A DNA stretch of 64,000 nt from Culex pipiens pallens (GCF_016801865.2 NC_068939.1:45036999-45100998); one strand, 5' to 3'; counted from the first letter of the stretch, positions 23,174 to 34,693 are shown. Numbers and translations: made by a program. Notes: generated from the sequence alone by a model not told the origin.

Positions 23174-24504
23174 CAGAATTGTACTGGGGCGTTTACTTAA
23201 AAAAATATAAATATAAATAATATCTACCAATATAAGAAACATAATACCAATTTCTTCACCCCGATCAAAGGTTAATTTTCAAAGTGTTTTCAATAAAAAG
23301 TATCATAACAATTCTTTCTACATTGTTGCAGATCTGCTATTGCAAAGTTTTAGGAAATTATCAATTAATTCATAACAATACTTTTCTTTTCTAAGTTGTA
23401 ACGTCTACTTTCTAGGTGTGGTCTATCTGGATCAACTCGGAGTGTTTTGCACCCTTCGACAAAGTGGTAGAAAATAGAATTTCCTACAAGAATTTCACAC
23501 TTGGAAAATTTTGGGTGAGACCTGCGTAACCTGCCGGCTAAATTATGAAGCGATATTTTTTCTCATTATTTTTTGCAATACAAACTTTAACGATCAACAG
23601 TGACCATAGTGACCCCCAAACCTTAACCGATTTGGCTCAAAGTTGGCACAGTTACTAATTTTTGCCTAAGAAATCGAGTCAGGGGGTATCCCTAATGTCG
23701 ATTTGTTTTATAGTCACCCTAATGATACATTTGTCATACTGTCAAAAATATTGCTGAATTGGTAGGAGTTCGTAAATAACTTTTTTTTCGTTCTATTTTT
23801 TATGTTAGTTCCAATGTGATCTCAAAGTTCAAATATAAATTTGTTGAAGAAATTGAATTCGAATTTAAAGAAGAAAAAGACACCAAAATTCAGTAAAAAC
23901 AGATAACTCTTATACACGCAGAAAAAATTGCATATTTGAATAAACAAATTCAGGATAATTTTAGTTTTATCAAACCATTCAGGCAAGTTATCCGTTTTCA
24001 AACGAAAATTTGTAAAATGTGATTAAAAAAAAACCTCCAAATGATCACACCGCAAAGCGGTCTCAAACCTTGGGACACAAAACCGCTTTATCTGTTCTTC
24101 TCCTTTCAATGCAGGCAGCTTAATCATTCATCATCATTAGAAATACAACAAGCATGTGCGATGGTAAGTGTGTGCACCGAGGTTCGAATGTTGCCTTAAC
24201 CCATCTAAACAAGGAACCCCCGACTCATGAATGGAGCTGCACCTTTACAATTGTCCATAAGGCACACACACACGAGAGCAAACGTGATGAGATGACGAAT
24301 CACTGATGCAGCAAGGAAGGTGGCTTAACGAGTCCGGACTTAAGCCCGACCACCATCGAGTCAATTCGGCTTGGCTTATTATTAATCGGCTTATTAAGCG
24401 CTCGTTTAAACGATAATAAGACAAGATTATCTGCGTGTACAAGCCGCGGGTGAGTACATGGTGATGAAACTGGAAGCTTGTCTTTTTGGTGGATTTTATC
24501 GAGG
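23174..24504. other. Mixed AT-rich DNA, no gene seen
   Basis: A relic repeat with GTGACCCCCAAACCTTAACC and GTCACCCTAATG lies around 23600-23740. No gene or complete element recognised. Confidence 0.4.
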
Positions 24505-24518
24505 TATTTGCCTTTATG

Positions 24519-24840
24519 ACCGAGCCACGTAGCCCAGTGGTAACGCTTCCGCCTCGTAAGCGGTAGATCGGGGTTCAAATCCCGGCTCGGACCAACACAA
24601 CTGGTGATCTTTTCCCTTCTGGAATCGATTGCTTAGTAAAGGGAAGGTAGTGTATCGTCACAAACTGGACCTTATCACGACACCTTAGGGAGGCGACCTA
24701 TGGAATGTTAACATTAATCTTAACATGTTAACATTAAGTTGAGAATGAAACTGCCACTGAATCCGCTTTGTAAATGCCGGCCCCGATACTCTTCAAGGGT
24801 GTTCCCTTCAGGAACTGGGAAAGATTTACTTTTTTACTAC
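24519..24840 (+). mobile_element. tRNA-derived SINE with 14 bp target duplication
   Basis: The head reads as a tRNA: an A-box-like TAGCCCAGTGGTAACG, an anticodon arm with loop CTCGTAA (anticodon CGT, threonine-like), and a B box GGGTTCAAATCCC. A non-tRNA body of about 250 bp follows and ends in TTACTTTTTTACTAC. Both sides carry TATTTGCCTTTATG (24505-24518, 24841-24854). This shows retroposition; it is not a functional tRNA gene. Confidence 0.85.
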
Positions 24841-24854
24841 TATTTGCCTTTATG

Positions 24855-25116
24855 TGGGTAATGACCGCATTTGCATCTCCACCAAACTTAAGGGGCTCGG
24901 GAACTTGTTAACTTGTACCAATGGTGAAGGTCTGAGCAAATTTAATCCATGCAGTAGGCTTAAGCCGCTGTGAGTAATTGGTGCCTTATTTGGATGTAAT
25001 CAAGCATAAGGAGCCCTTTTGTAACGTAATTATCTGGAGTTACATGCTCCAACACATTTGATGATCAAGACTATTTAACTAAATAAGTTTAAAAACTCAA
25101 ACTGAAGTTAAAGCAT
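24855..25116. other. No feature recognised
   Basis: Fairly even base composition but no gene, repeat or RNA that I can support. Confidence 0.4.
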
Positions 25117-25160
25117 ATCGTTTCTCGGCCTAATGGCTAAGATCAAAGTGCAGTAAGCAT
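25117..25160 (+). pseudogene. U2 snRNA 5'-end-like fragment
   Basis: ATCGTTTCTCGGCCTAATGG followed by CTAAGATCAAAGTGCAGTA matches the conserved 5' end of U2 snRNA with three or four changes, including one in the branch-point recognition segment (GCAGTA in place of GTAGTA). Similarity fades after about 40 bases, and the Sm site and 3' stem-loops are absent. It is a truncated U2 pseudogene or the head of a U2-derived repeat, not a working U2 gene. Confidence 0.6.
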
Positions 25161-26018
25161 GTAGGTTTATTATATTAGTATAGAACCCATTTGAGTGCTG
25201 AAAAGTTAATTTTTTCCGCAATTATCGAAAAGAAAATCGTCATTCAAAATGTAATATGTTTGCATAAATGGCAAAAACTGAGAAACCTTCAGAAGCGTGA
25301 GTTCTTTTTTTATCTGAAGGCATCAACCAATACACACCGGTTGCAATCCGGTACACCTTTCTAATGGCAAAGTCTACAAAGCAACTTCTTAAAAGGCATT
25401 AGCGAAACCGATCACCGACCGAACTTGTACTGCTCTCTGTAAGTGTTTGTAACGTAATAAAAGGAGCCGATGAAAAATCTCACCTGAAAGGGTCTCAACG
25501 ATTCTGTGATGGAGAGACCACCTTGCTTAGAGATGGTCAAATTTCTTTTTTTTATCTGGAATTGAAGCTTGAATCGAAAAAAATCCAACTTCCGTGTGAA
25601 ATTATGTGTTGCCAAAAAAAAAACAAACTGTTATTTTTTGTTAAAAATAAAGATCACCTTTCTCACCAAGATTATTTTTTTACAACCTCAACTAAGCCCT
25701 CAGAGCTCAGTGGAAACTTTGGAAGTTCAAGCAAACACCTTCAACATCTTTCATCCACTCGTCAGCAGCATCCAGAGGAGCGAAGAAACATGGCAAAGGA
25801 GACACACAACATTATTAGCCAGCTCGTCGTAGGCCGAAATGCCCGACTTCATAAATGCAAAAGATCGACTAAGATTTTTCCCTTCATTCGAGAGAAATCT
25901 TTCTCTTCAGCTCTCTTGCCGTTCCGCAGTTGGAGTTTGTGAGCTGATACGGAGAGGCAGGGCACTTGGCTGGAATGGGAAACGGAAGAATAAAAAATGT
26001 CAAACCTGAGGTTAAACC
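25161..26018. other. Low-repeat stretch without a supported gene
   Basis: More even composition from 25390 to 25950, with several short open frames on both strands, none with a recognisable protein. It may be intron or intergenic DNA with regulatory content; nothing can be claimed. Confidence 0.35.
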
Positions 26019-26145
26019 ATAGAGTTAGATAACGTGCGTATGTATTGCGTGTACGTACACGAAAAAGATTGAGGTTAAATTTTGTACCCGCCAGCAAAAC
26101 AAATGGTGTGCTAGTGTTCGTGAGAGCAGGCTTAGATAACTCTAT
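26019..26145. mobile_element. 127 bp MITE with ATAGAGTTA ends
   Basis: Left end ATAGAGTTAGATAACGTGCG and right end TTAGATAACTCTAT are inverted matches over the outer bases. The interior has CGTGTACGTACACG, a perfect small palindrome. No coding content. Confidence 0.6.
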
Positions 26146-26795
26146 CAAAAATGGTCCGTTGACCGTTGGTTAAATGATTTTATACTTTTTAAAATGAAAT
26201 TTAACTTTTTTATGTTTATCTTTTTTCTTTTGGTAATTATAAAACTAATGATTTATCAATTTTATAAAACCCATCTAAGACACAAATATGTTGTCTAAAA
26301 ATCTTTCGAATTGAAACAATTTTGCACGTTCCAATGTTAGTGATACGAGAAAATATTATCAAAATTTTCATCAAACATTTTTAGAAATGTTTATGAAACT
26401 TTCAAATTTGACTTAGGTAGGAAACTGTGAAAATATTAGTATTATATATTAATTTGAAAGTCATTATGACCCTTTTTATAATCTGAGCCTCAAACTTACT
26501 TTGAACTTGGAAACCTCCCACCACGGAATTCGAACTCATGACAATTAGATTACGAATCTTATTAACTACCATCTGATTCAGACAGACAAAATGTTGAATG
26601 CGGAGGAATAAGGCTGTTGCAAATATGTTTCAAAGCTTTTGTCACCACCCTTCAATATCGGCTCGAAAAATCAGGAACAAAACATATTTCAAAATAACTT
26701 CAACATTTAAATGGAAATTTAAGTGCAGTCAGCTTAAATTCATTTAAAATGCATTCCTGTTCGGGTTTATTCAAAAATTATTTGAATTTTAGTTA
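26146..26795. other. AT-rich DNA with relic repeats
   Basis: 26640-26790 resembles the interior of the pogo-like element at 5450 (TTAAGTGCA.TCAG.T.AAATT). No gene. Confidence 0.4.
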
Positions 26796-26818
26796 ATTGA
26801 AAAAGTGAAAACAAAAAG

Positions 26819-27322
26819 GAATTAAATAATGGCATCACTAGTGCGCTGACCACGGCGACGCGCTGTCTTGTTTTTGCATGCTCATTTTCATTTCTTTTGT
26901 GCCGCTGTTTGTGTGCTTGGGTGCTTGGTTATTATATATAGGTGAAGGGATTTTATTAAATGATCATTATATTGCATTATTATATTTAATTGATTATATA
27001 ACCACACTATATTTTACACTTAACACATTATACAAAACACATATGAAACTGTAAACAGGAGCGTTTGGTACGGTATGTCCACGCATCCTTCCTCCCCTGT
27101 AGATTCTTTGAAATGTGATCCGTTCTCAGAATCCACTCTGCGGTAAACACACCGTAGTAGGGCTGGCCGCTTTAATTTTTGCCATACACTTTCGGGTGTT
27201 CTCGGATGTACTGCAATTATTAATATTGACAAGAAAAGTGCTTGTGGCGTAATCTAGTCACTAGACTTTCCAGCGTGCTTTCATCGGACTGGCTGCGTTT
27301 GTGTTAGATTAGATTAGATTAG
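26819..27322 (+). mobile_element. Short retroposon with 23 bp target duplication and (TTAGA)n tail
   Basis: Flanked by the same 23 bp starting ATTGAAAAAGTG (26796-26818 and 27323-27345). The 3' end is four TTAGA-type repeats. The head (26840-26940) resembles the head of the retroposon at 44719, sharing TTTGTG.CGCTGTTTGTGTGC. At about 500 bp with no reverse transcriptase it is non-autonomous: a deleted LINE or a SINE-like composite. Confidence 0.8.
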
Positions 27323-27345
27323 ATTGAAAAAGTGAAAACAAAAAG

Positions 27346-27854
27346 TGTTATATAGCTAAAATGTTTTTTTTATTTGTCGAATTTTACGTTTTTGAAAATA
27401 ATGATTGCAAATTAATTGTACGCGTGTACAACATTTTCTAACAATTTTTTCATAGAAATGTTGAACTTCTGGCTGTAACTGTAACTGAAATTTTTATATT
27501 TTTTTCAATTTTATTGCCTCTTCTCGACCATGGCCAAAGACAAAAACTTTTATTTATATTTGCAGCGGCCTTATTGTTGGAATATTTTTGATTATTTCGT
27601 AACCAATGTTCATTAATAACAATTAATTGACATCAGATAGAGTCGAGAGACATCATAATACAAAATAAAACATATTTTCAACGCCACAAAATTTGATTCA
27701 TATTTTGTGAAGAAAAATGCTTATTTTATTAACATGACATTACGTTGCGTTCTTCTTTGTTGAACATTTCAAGAATGGAATGTTTTTTTTATTTGTATTT
27801 TTTTGTTTTATTTTATTATTTTTTTTATAGTGCTAAATAAAATTTAACATTTCT
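27346..27854. other. AT-rich DNA with relic of the dispersed repeat
   Basis: Around 27380-27440 the phrases ACGTTTTTGAAAATAATGAT and TGCAAATTAATTG resemble the repeat at 6270-6350. No gene. Confidence 0.4.
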
Positions 27855-27932
27855 AGAGTTTTTTTTGAATAGGTCCTATAAACATATGAAAGACAATAGC
27901 TTATAGGACCTTTTCAAAAAAAAAAGTCTAGA
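27855..27932. mobile_element. Small palindromic MITE, AGGTCCTATAAAC family
   Basis: TCTAGAGTTTTTTTTGAATA pairs with the inverted right end, and AGGTCCTATAA with TTATAGGACCT, around CATATGAAAGACAATAGC. Relatives or fragments lie at 42512-42560, 56226-56290 and 56395-56440. Confidence 0.75.
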
Positions 27933-28528
27933 TTTGTACACTGGTAAACATTTAATTCTGGGAGGCATAATATTGTTCGGTGTATATTTACATACATAAT
28001 TTACCGAAATTTTGGTAACAAGCTCTTATTTTTCAACATTTTATTTGTTTAATTTGTTCTATACGAAACTCGTCAATAATATTCAAATATTTTTCAGTAA
28101 CAATGCTAAAACAGCTGTCCCAATCTGCCTCAGGTGCCCCGTTTCGCCTCAGATGACGGCAATAAAAACATGTGATTTTTTTGTCACTTGATTTTATTTT
28201 GTCATTTGATTTTATTTCAAAAGCTTGTACGACACAAGCTCGAAAGAGGTACGTAAATCTGATTCTATTAAATAAATATAAATTTGACAAAATTCAAAAA
28301 CTCATGGAATTGGCACTATTAAAAAAAAAATATTTAAAAATTAATGCAAAGACGTTTAAAAATCAGATATGTTTTTAAAATGATTTTTAGATCATTTTTA
28401 TCATAAAATGAAAACAAAATAGCCGAACCGTTGTTTTTTTACATCCATTTGTTCTATTTTAGATAAAATAATAAAGTTATATAACAATAAGTATGTAATA
28501 AAAAGCTTCACTGAATATTGTTATTTTA
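27933..28528. other. AT-rich DNA, no gene seen
   Basis: Contains GTTTCGCCTCAGATGACGGC near 28141, a relic also seen near 12815. The short frames are not supported. Confidence 0.4.
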
Positions 28529-28552
28529 AAACCGGAGTGACATTGAAAGTTA

Positions 28553-29782
28553 GGGGAAGGTGGGGCAAGACGACCATATGGGGCAAGAAGAACAATCGCT
28601 CGTACGGCCGTAATTTTTACAATTTTGATTATTTCCACTATGAGGAATTGTTGCTAGCAATGCAATTAGCTGATTTTACTACCACATAACCGCCAAAACG
28701 ACGTAAACGCCACGGGGCATAAGATTAAATGAAGTTTTTTTTCACAACCTGCGTTTTCTTATAATATTTGGAAAGTACAAAATAAGGCTTAGGGTTCGTT
28801 TTAAGGCTCATTTTATCAAAATGCTATTTTTCCTAGATCAGTAGTGTCCCTACCAATGACTTGCACCTATTATAAAGTATGATTTAACTTTTGGTTATTT
28901 TTGTTGAGAGCTTTTAAAAAATCTTGTTTAGGTGGGGCAAGTATATAATATGGATTTTTAGTATGGAGAAAATTACGAATTGCTGCAACAACATATTTTA
29001 TTGGGAAATAAATACATCAAAGTACTTAAAAACTGATAAACAATTGTTAAAAAAAAAAATGTCCATAAAAATATAGTGATATTATGAAAATTTACTATTT
29101 ATCATCTGAGTAATATTTTTTATTCGTAAAAAAAAGATTTTTTTAGTAAAATATTTTTATTTAATCTAAAAATGGAAAAAACCTTTCAAATACATTCTAA
29201 TCTGATGTATCTAAGTGATAACAGTTCAATTGTTAGCAAATTAACATGTTGTTTCATGCATTGTTCCTCTTGCCCCAACGGGTTGTTCGTCTTGCCCCAC
29301 TAGTTGAGTAGAACGTACGGAAAATTAAAAATTTTGAAATCCATTTTTTACATTAAAAAACTGGATTTTTTTAAAAACTTGTTTTATCAAAGTCTTAGTT
29401 AAGACCGCCTGTGTGCTGTGTGGATCAATCGGACCGCGCACTGGACTCACAATCCAGAGGTCGCCGGTTCGAATCCCGGGGCGGACGCAAAAATTCTAAG
29501 TGTAAATATAGGTATTCGGTGCCCTCTCCCCGTGCCCATACCTTCACACTTAGGAGACCCGGGAGGCGGAGTCTTGTCGCAAAAAGAACGATACACGCCT
29601 GTGGATCCGTTGACGAAACCGCAAGGTTTAAGAGGGCCACATTATAAGGTGTTACGTTCCGTTTTTTTTTTAGTTAAGACCTGAAAAAAGATGATTATGA
29701 AAAAATCCGACAGATTTTTTAACGTTTTCAGTAAGTTATAACGAACATTCCCTTAGCTTGTTACACTTGCCCCACTTTCCCC
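28553..29782. mobile_element. TA-flanked element with GGGGAAGGTGGGGCAAG ends
   Basis: Left end GGGGAAGGTGGGGCAAG and right end CTTGCCCCACTTTCCCC are inverted repeats with one mismatch; TA on both sides. Inner copies of the phrase GGGGCAAG/CTTGCCCC occur near 28580, 28930, 29270 and 29290. A SINE is inserted at 29407-29669. No transposase. Confidence 0.8.
29407..29669 (+). mobile_element. tRNA-headed SINE with 12 bp target duplication
   Basis: The head has an anticodon arm CTGGACTCACAATCCAG (anticodon CAC, valine-like) and an intact B box GGTTCGAATCCC. The body shares almost every base with 48602-48860. TTAGTTAAGACC flanks it at 29395-29406 and 29670-29681, after a T-rich tail. A non-autonomous retroposon, not a tRNA gene. 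Confidence 0.88.
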
Positions 29783-29834
29783 TACTGTGCTTCTAACAAA
29801 TTTTTGCCTGAAAGTGTTCAAATTTAATTGATTA

Positions 29835-29944
29835 CCGTCATCAGGAGTAACATTGGGTCTGGGGGTGAAATTGGGTCATACAAATTTCTGGATTTTTATA
29901 TGACCCAATCTCACCCCCAGACCCAATGTCACCCCTGATGACGG
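29835..29944. mobile_element. 110 bp palindromic MITE, TA-flanked
   Basis: CCGTCATCAGGAGTAACATT pairs with AATGTCACCCCTGATGACGG, then TGGGTCTGGGGGTGA with TCACCCCCAGACCCA. TA at both borders. A related but decayed copy is seen near 44323-44560 (ACCGTCAGTAGGGATGACTA, GACCCAATCTCACTCC). Confidence 0.85.
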
Positions 29945-30016
29945 TATGTCGAATTCATCATTAGTAAGGTTAATGTTAATATTTATTTTGGGAAATTCAC
30001 CATGGAATGTTTAAAC

Positions 30017-31256
30017 TAGAGGTGGTCAAAAAAGAGCCGTTCAAAGAGCCGGTTCACTAAAAGAGTGAACGAGTCATGGCTCCAAAAAAAGAGCCGCGGT
30101 TCTTTTTGAAACTTCGGTCTTTTGAAAGATCCGTTTTAAGTTAAAAAGATTTTTAAACTAGGGTATTTTTTAGAGTTTTAAAATATAATTCATTAAATTT
30201 CCAACAAATTGTACTATTTAATTTGTTTTTGTGGAATGAAAATTTAATTTTAAATAGGGGGTAGTATATTGCAACTTTCTCATCAATTTATACTGAAAGA
30301 CTCTCAATAGCACTTGTACCAATAATTGAACACCACATAAATATTTTCAAATCCATATTTTCAGTTTTTCATGTTTACTTTGAATGGTTTTGTAACAAAA
30401 TAAAAAAAACGTTACTTAATCCACCGGAAGGTGGTTGCTGCCTTCCTCCTAAAAGCCTTGCAACCACACACTACGAAAGCTTTGGCTAACGCTTACTTAG
30501 TAAAGACACTATACATCTGAGTGCTGCCATCTAGGTATGATAAATTTAATGAACCATTTGAAAGCACTGCAGTGTTTGTATGCGTGCACTGAGCGTAAAG
30601 TTCCGACAGCTATCCGCCGGAGCTTTCAAATTATGTAAATAATGACCCTTTTTAGTATCAACCAAAACAGTTTTTCGAACATATCTTTTAAAGTACTGCA
30701 CCAAGCCGGATGAAATTTAAAAAAGACTTAAAGAACCTGAAGGCAAATCCAAAAACATAGATCCGGACAAAATCGGTCGAGCCAGTTCCGAGAAAAGTGA
30801 GTGAGAAAAAAAATTCTACGTCCATCCACACGCACAGACATTTGCTCAGAATTTGATTCTGAGTCGATATGTATACGTAAAGGTATATCTGGGAGGCTTA
30901 TTTAAAAAGTTCAATTTTTGAGTGATTTTATAGCCTTGCCTCAGTGAGGTGAGGAAGGCAAAAATACTCTAAGAAATTTAAATATAAATTTGAACAATTC
31001 AAAATGCCTAACAACGAAAATTTCCTAGTTCCTATGGTTTGTATGTAAATGTTCACAATTTTAGTAGATTTTTTTCAAATAATTTATGAAAATCAAAGTG
31101 GAGTGTCGGAAAGCATAAAAACACACCATGCTATAAAAAAGCTTTTCATTTAAATTTTGAAAAAGGGCGAAAGAGCCGTTCAAAAGAGCCGCTCATTATA
31201 ATGAGCAAGTGAAAAAGAGCGGCTCCTAAAAATGAGCGGTTTTGCCCGCCTCTAGT
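30017..31256. mobile_element. hAT-like element with AGAGGTGG ends
   Basis: Left end TAGAGGTGGTCAAAAAAGAGC and right end GCGGTTTTGCCCGCCTCTA are imperfect inverted repeats; GAGCCG phrases repeat in both ends. Flanking GTTTAAAC and GTTAAAAT are an 8 bp near-match, as expected for an old hAT insertion. A further element (about 30407-30960) lies inside. No transposase frame. Confidence 0.65.
30407..30960 (-). mobile_element. Interspersed element CGTTACTTAATGCACC family, nested copy
   Basis: Starts CGTTACTTAATCCACC and ends GAGGTGAGGAAGGCAAAA, the inverse orientation of 35465-36213. Shares the TTTGATTCTGAGTCGATATG block. The two ends share TGCCTTCCTC in inverted form. Inserted in the hAT-like element. 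Confidence 0.7.
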
Positions 31257-31870
31257 TAAAATTAAGCTTTTTAACTTTCTAAATATTATGTATACAAACA
31301 AGAAGTGTCAATATTTATTTTAAGAATATTTATTTTAAGGAATTCACTATGAAATATTTAAACTAAATTCCTTATTTTTTATACAATGTATATGAATTAG
31401 AGGTTTCAATAAAAAGATTCAAGTTTGATCACAATTCATCTAAATATATTTTTTTCATAAAAATATTAATTTTTTGTTGCCACCATCAAGAATTCATCAA
31501 GAAACTTGTTCTAGGTACTAAAAATGCCTATAAATCTGAAGATAACACTCAAAACTCAAGTTAAAACTTGTAGCTTTAAGAATTACCAACTGTTATTAGA
31601 GTAGATATGTCCAAAGAAACCGGAAATTCAGTGCATTGTTCGATTTAAATTCATTTCGATTGAGAAAAAACATGAATCTTTGAGTGTATTTCAGTAATAA
31701 TATTTATCCATGTTTTCATTATTCTAGTTAGCTAACTTTTTATACTTTTTAAAAAAATGTTGAAAGCTTCTTTTTTGGGGTACTTTGTTCACTTCCCCAA
31801 CAAGGTCAGTATTGTTTAAAAATATTTTGTACAGTATCGTTTGTTTTTAATTCGTATTTTTCATTTTGCC

Positions 31871-32359
31871 AAAAAATGATCGATGAACATTACTAATATT
31901 TACCATAAAAGCTACACTTGTTAGTGTCATTGAATGATTTTTTGGATCACAAATCGCAAACAAAAGTTCAGACCACCTAAAATTCATGGTTTTTTTTAAT
32001 TTAAGACTGTAGTAATGTATTAAGTATTTTGCGCTGAATATCTGATTAACATTTGAATGACATGATTTAAATGACAACATACCTAATTATTTAGAAAAAC
32101 TTTTTTGAGCTTGATTATAAACCTAAAATTAAGGTTCACATTTCCACCCAGTGCCATCACGACAACCACTCCGCTGAATGGTGGTCAACGTCGTCGTCAC
32201 CGATCCGAGCTGCTGAACACCCAACATCGCTTCACCATGATCCAGAGGCCTGGCCGGAGCACAGAGCACATGAACGGCGCGAAGGAACAAACCAAAAGGA
32301 ATTCCACATCAACATCGCGCGAGAGTAAACTGCTGCTGCTGCTGAACGCCAAGTAAACC
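31871..32359 (+). other. Transition from repeats to a less repetitive region
   Basis: After 32130 the base composition becomes more even, with a CTG run near 32330. A short plus-strand frame is not supported as a protein. Probably upstream regulatory DNA. Confidence 0.35.
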
Positions 32360-33358
32360 AGTTTTCAGTTCAGCTCGGTTCGTTGCTCGAAACGGAACGA
32401 TCGTCGCGTCGGTTGAGGTCGGCGTTACACCAAGGTGTATCCACCGGAGTGGGTAATAAAAACGGAGTTTATTTCTTGGAGGAAAAAATAATAGCAACAA
32501 AAAAATCCTGGTGTAACCTTTGGGTCTCGAGGCTTGAGCGCGACTTGGTTGTTCGGGGTGTTCTAGATTCTCTCGAATCTGCATGACGAAGCTGTTGCTG
32601 GAGGTCGGAGGAATATTGTTTTAATTCCCTTTGCCGGACTGGCTGCTGGTGCTGCGGCAGAAGATGGAGTTTCGTTTTAGCATTTTCATTGCTTAATTAT
32701 AGCTGGCGCTTTTGGGATCAGAGCGAATCTCGGACGGATCGCGGGAACCGACTTCCGGTGGGGCCCAGCTGTAGACCAGAGGGGAGATTTTGAGTTTCAA
32801 CTCATAAATTCCCATTCTAAACACTGTGCTGAGAGATCTTTGGAAAGATGGCTCGTGCTATTTCGTCGGAGGAAGATCGCACAGGCTGGCCGGGGTCAAT
32901 TAATTAAGAATCTCTAAGAAGATATTAAATGTGACGAAGAAATGCTCGTGCGGCGCGTGTTTCGAATGGTTATTAAATTACTTAATTAAGAGAGAGATAT
33001 GTAGTGCAGTGAGCTCAGTGGAGTGTCTAGCAACCGTTCCGAGAAGTCTGAAAATATCTCAGCGCAAGTCACACCGTCATCATCGCCAGCCAGTAGTGAG
33101 TGTCCCGAAACCAGTTTTAGTTCAGAAGAGAGGAGAAATTTATCAGTTAAAAATTGCTCAACGGTCAGCCCGAAAAAGAAAAAAAACACCATCGAAACTG
33201 CATCCAGCTGTACCGGAATACCCACAGAGCGTACAAAGTTTTGTCATTTTTCTGCCTGATCGGACAGCAATTGTCCACCACCGGCGTGAAGGGACACCCT
33301 CGGTGCAGGAGGTCCCTGGTCATCGAAGTCACGTCGCAGCAAGAAGAAGAATCGAGCA
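32360..33358 (+). promoter_or_regulatory. Possible promoter and 5' UTR exon of the downstream membrane-protein gene
   Basis: An initiator-like TTTTCAGTTCAG (A at 32367) is followed by about 1 kb of low-repeat DNA with no long frame. It ends in CGAGCAA then GTAAGT at 33359, a perfect donor. The first good acceptor before the His/Gln-rich coding exon is CTGATTCCAG at 51503-51512. The simplest reading is a long 5' UTR exon spliced over about 18 kb, but other donors inside (for example near 32453) would also work. Inference. Confidence 0.35.
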
Positions 33359-33860
33359 AGTAAGTTGGGTCCAAGCAATGCAAAGTAAAACAAAACCGGG
33401 AAGAAGATGAGGTCCAAGCTGTGGACGGTTTGGTCCATCTTCATCAAGCTCTCTTTCTCTCCATACACCAAGAAAGGGAATCTCGGGCGAAGGGTCCGAT
33501 CTTTGGGTTCGGTGCAGGTACTCGTGCGGACTGGGCTTTTTTGTGGGAATGCATGTGAGCAATGCAGGGAAAAATGGGTATTGTTACAGGAGAAATTCGA
33601 TGGAACGAACTTGGTGCATTCGTCATTTGTACGAGATGCAGTTTTGGTAAAGACGTTTTTGGGTCAGATTTTCTGAACAATCGACTCGTTAACCGAATTT
33701 TGAGGAGGTCATTAGGCCAATGCGGGAACGAAGTCATAATTTTTCATTTGGTAACTATTATGTTTATAGATTGATTGCAAATTGTTATCCAAAATTATAT
33801 AACAGACCTTCTCACAGATAAATTGAGGAAATTTTCCTTTTGGCTATTAATACTATTTAT
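33359..33860 (+). other. Putative intron start, no gene seen
   Basis: Short open frames on both strands, none recognisable. Composition is intermediate between exon-like and AT-rich intron. Confidence 0.4.
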
Positions 33861-34693
33861 CAGCAATTCCCCACGAAAACAGCATGGAAAAAAACAAAAG
33901 TGCTCGGATCGGGCTCAAAATTTTTCTGGGGGTTCCCTGGCCGAAATAATTAGACCCGTATTTTTTTGTTTGGCCATTAGGGTGACCTACGCCGTGTTAG
34001 GGTGGTCTAAAAAATGGCCATTTTCGTCGATTTTCGCAAAAACCACTTTTTTCGAAAAATCATAACTCCTCGCCATTTCAACCGATTTCAATTGTCTTAT
34101 ACGCAAATGAAAGGAAAGTTTAAAGTTATCGCAGTTTTTGTGAAAAAAGTTGATTTTTTGCCAATTTCGTCATTCTCCGGTTTTTGCGCGCGGCGCGTCA
34201 GAAAACACGGATTTTATTTTCAAAAAATCATATCTCGGAATCCTGTTAATGAACTCCTCCCATTTTTTAGTATGTTATGTAAAAATGTCCGGGTAATCCG
34301 ATAAAATTATTTCCAGACATAGGCTCTTTGGTCCAGACACTGTCAAAACGACATTTTAAAGTTTCATACGCCCTTTTCATATGTTAGGCTAGATTTTTGA
34401 AACTTCTTATTATTTTTCTTTGAAAGGCCAACTTATCACCTTTCATTTGCGTATAAGACAATTGAAATCGGTTGAAATGGCGAGGAGTTATGATTTTTCG
34501 AAAAAAGTGGTTTTTGCGAAAATCGACGAAAATGGCCATTTTTCAGACCACCCTAACACGGCGTAGGTCGCCCTAATGGCCAAACAAAAAAATACGGGTC
34601 TAATTATTTCGGCCAGGGAACCCCCAGAAAATTTTTGAGCCCGATCCGAGCACTTTTGTTTTTTTTCCATGCTGTTTTCGTGGGGAATTGCTG
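33861..34693. mobile_element. 833 bp element with 254 bp terminal inverted repeats
   Basis: Left arm 33861-34114 and right arm 34439-34693 are inverted copies at about 98% by eye, starting CAGCAATTCCCCACGAAAAC. TAT lies on each side (33858-33860, 34694-34696). The 324 bp middle has no transposase. The open frames that cross both arms encode the same peptide because of the inversion and are not genes. Confidence 0.88.

Larger units (their letters stand above)
28529..31870. mobile_element. Old element with CCGG.GTGAC end, broken by several later insertions
   Basis: The backbone pieces 28529-28552, 29785-29834, 29947-30015 and 31257-31870 align in order with 36842-37455 (shared GTGAC.TTGA.AGT, GTTCAAA, AAGCTTTTTAAC, TTTTGAGGTACTTTG-like and TTCATTTTGC). 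Between them lie complete insertions at 28553-29782, 29835-29944 and 30017-31256, and the first and third each contain a further insertion. No coding content. Confidence 0.65.

Noticed and set aside
24519..24595. Possible threonine tRNA gene
   Set aside because: The outer anticodon-stem pair is mismatched and it is fused to a SINE body flanked by a 14 bp duplication.
29411..29684. Possible valine tRNA gene
   Set aside because: The tRNA-like head continues into a SINE body with a tail and a 12 bp target duplication, and is repeated at 48602, so it is a retroposon head.
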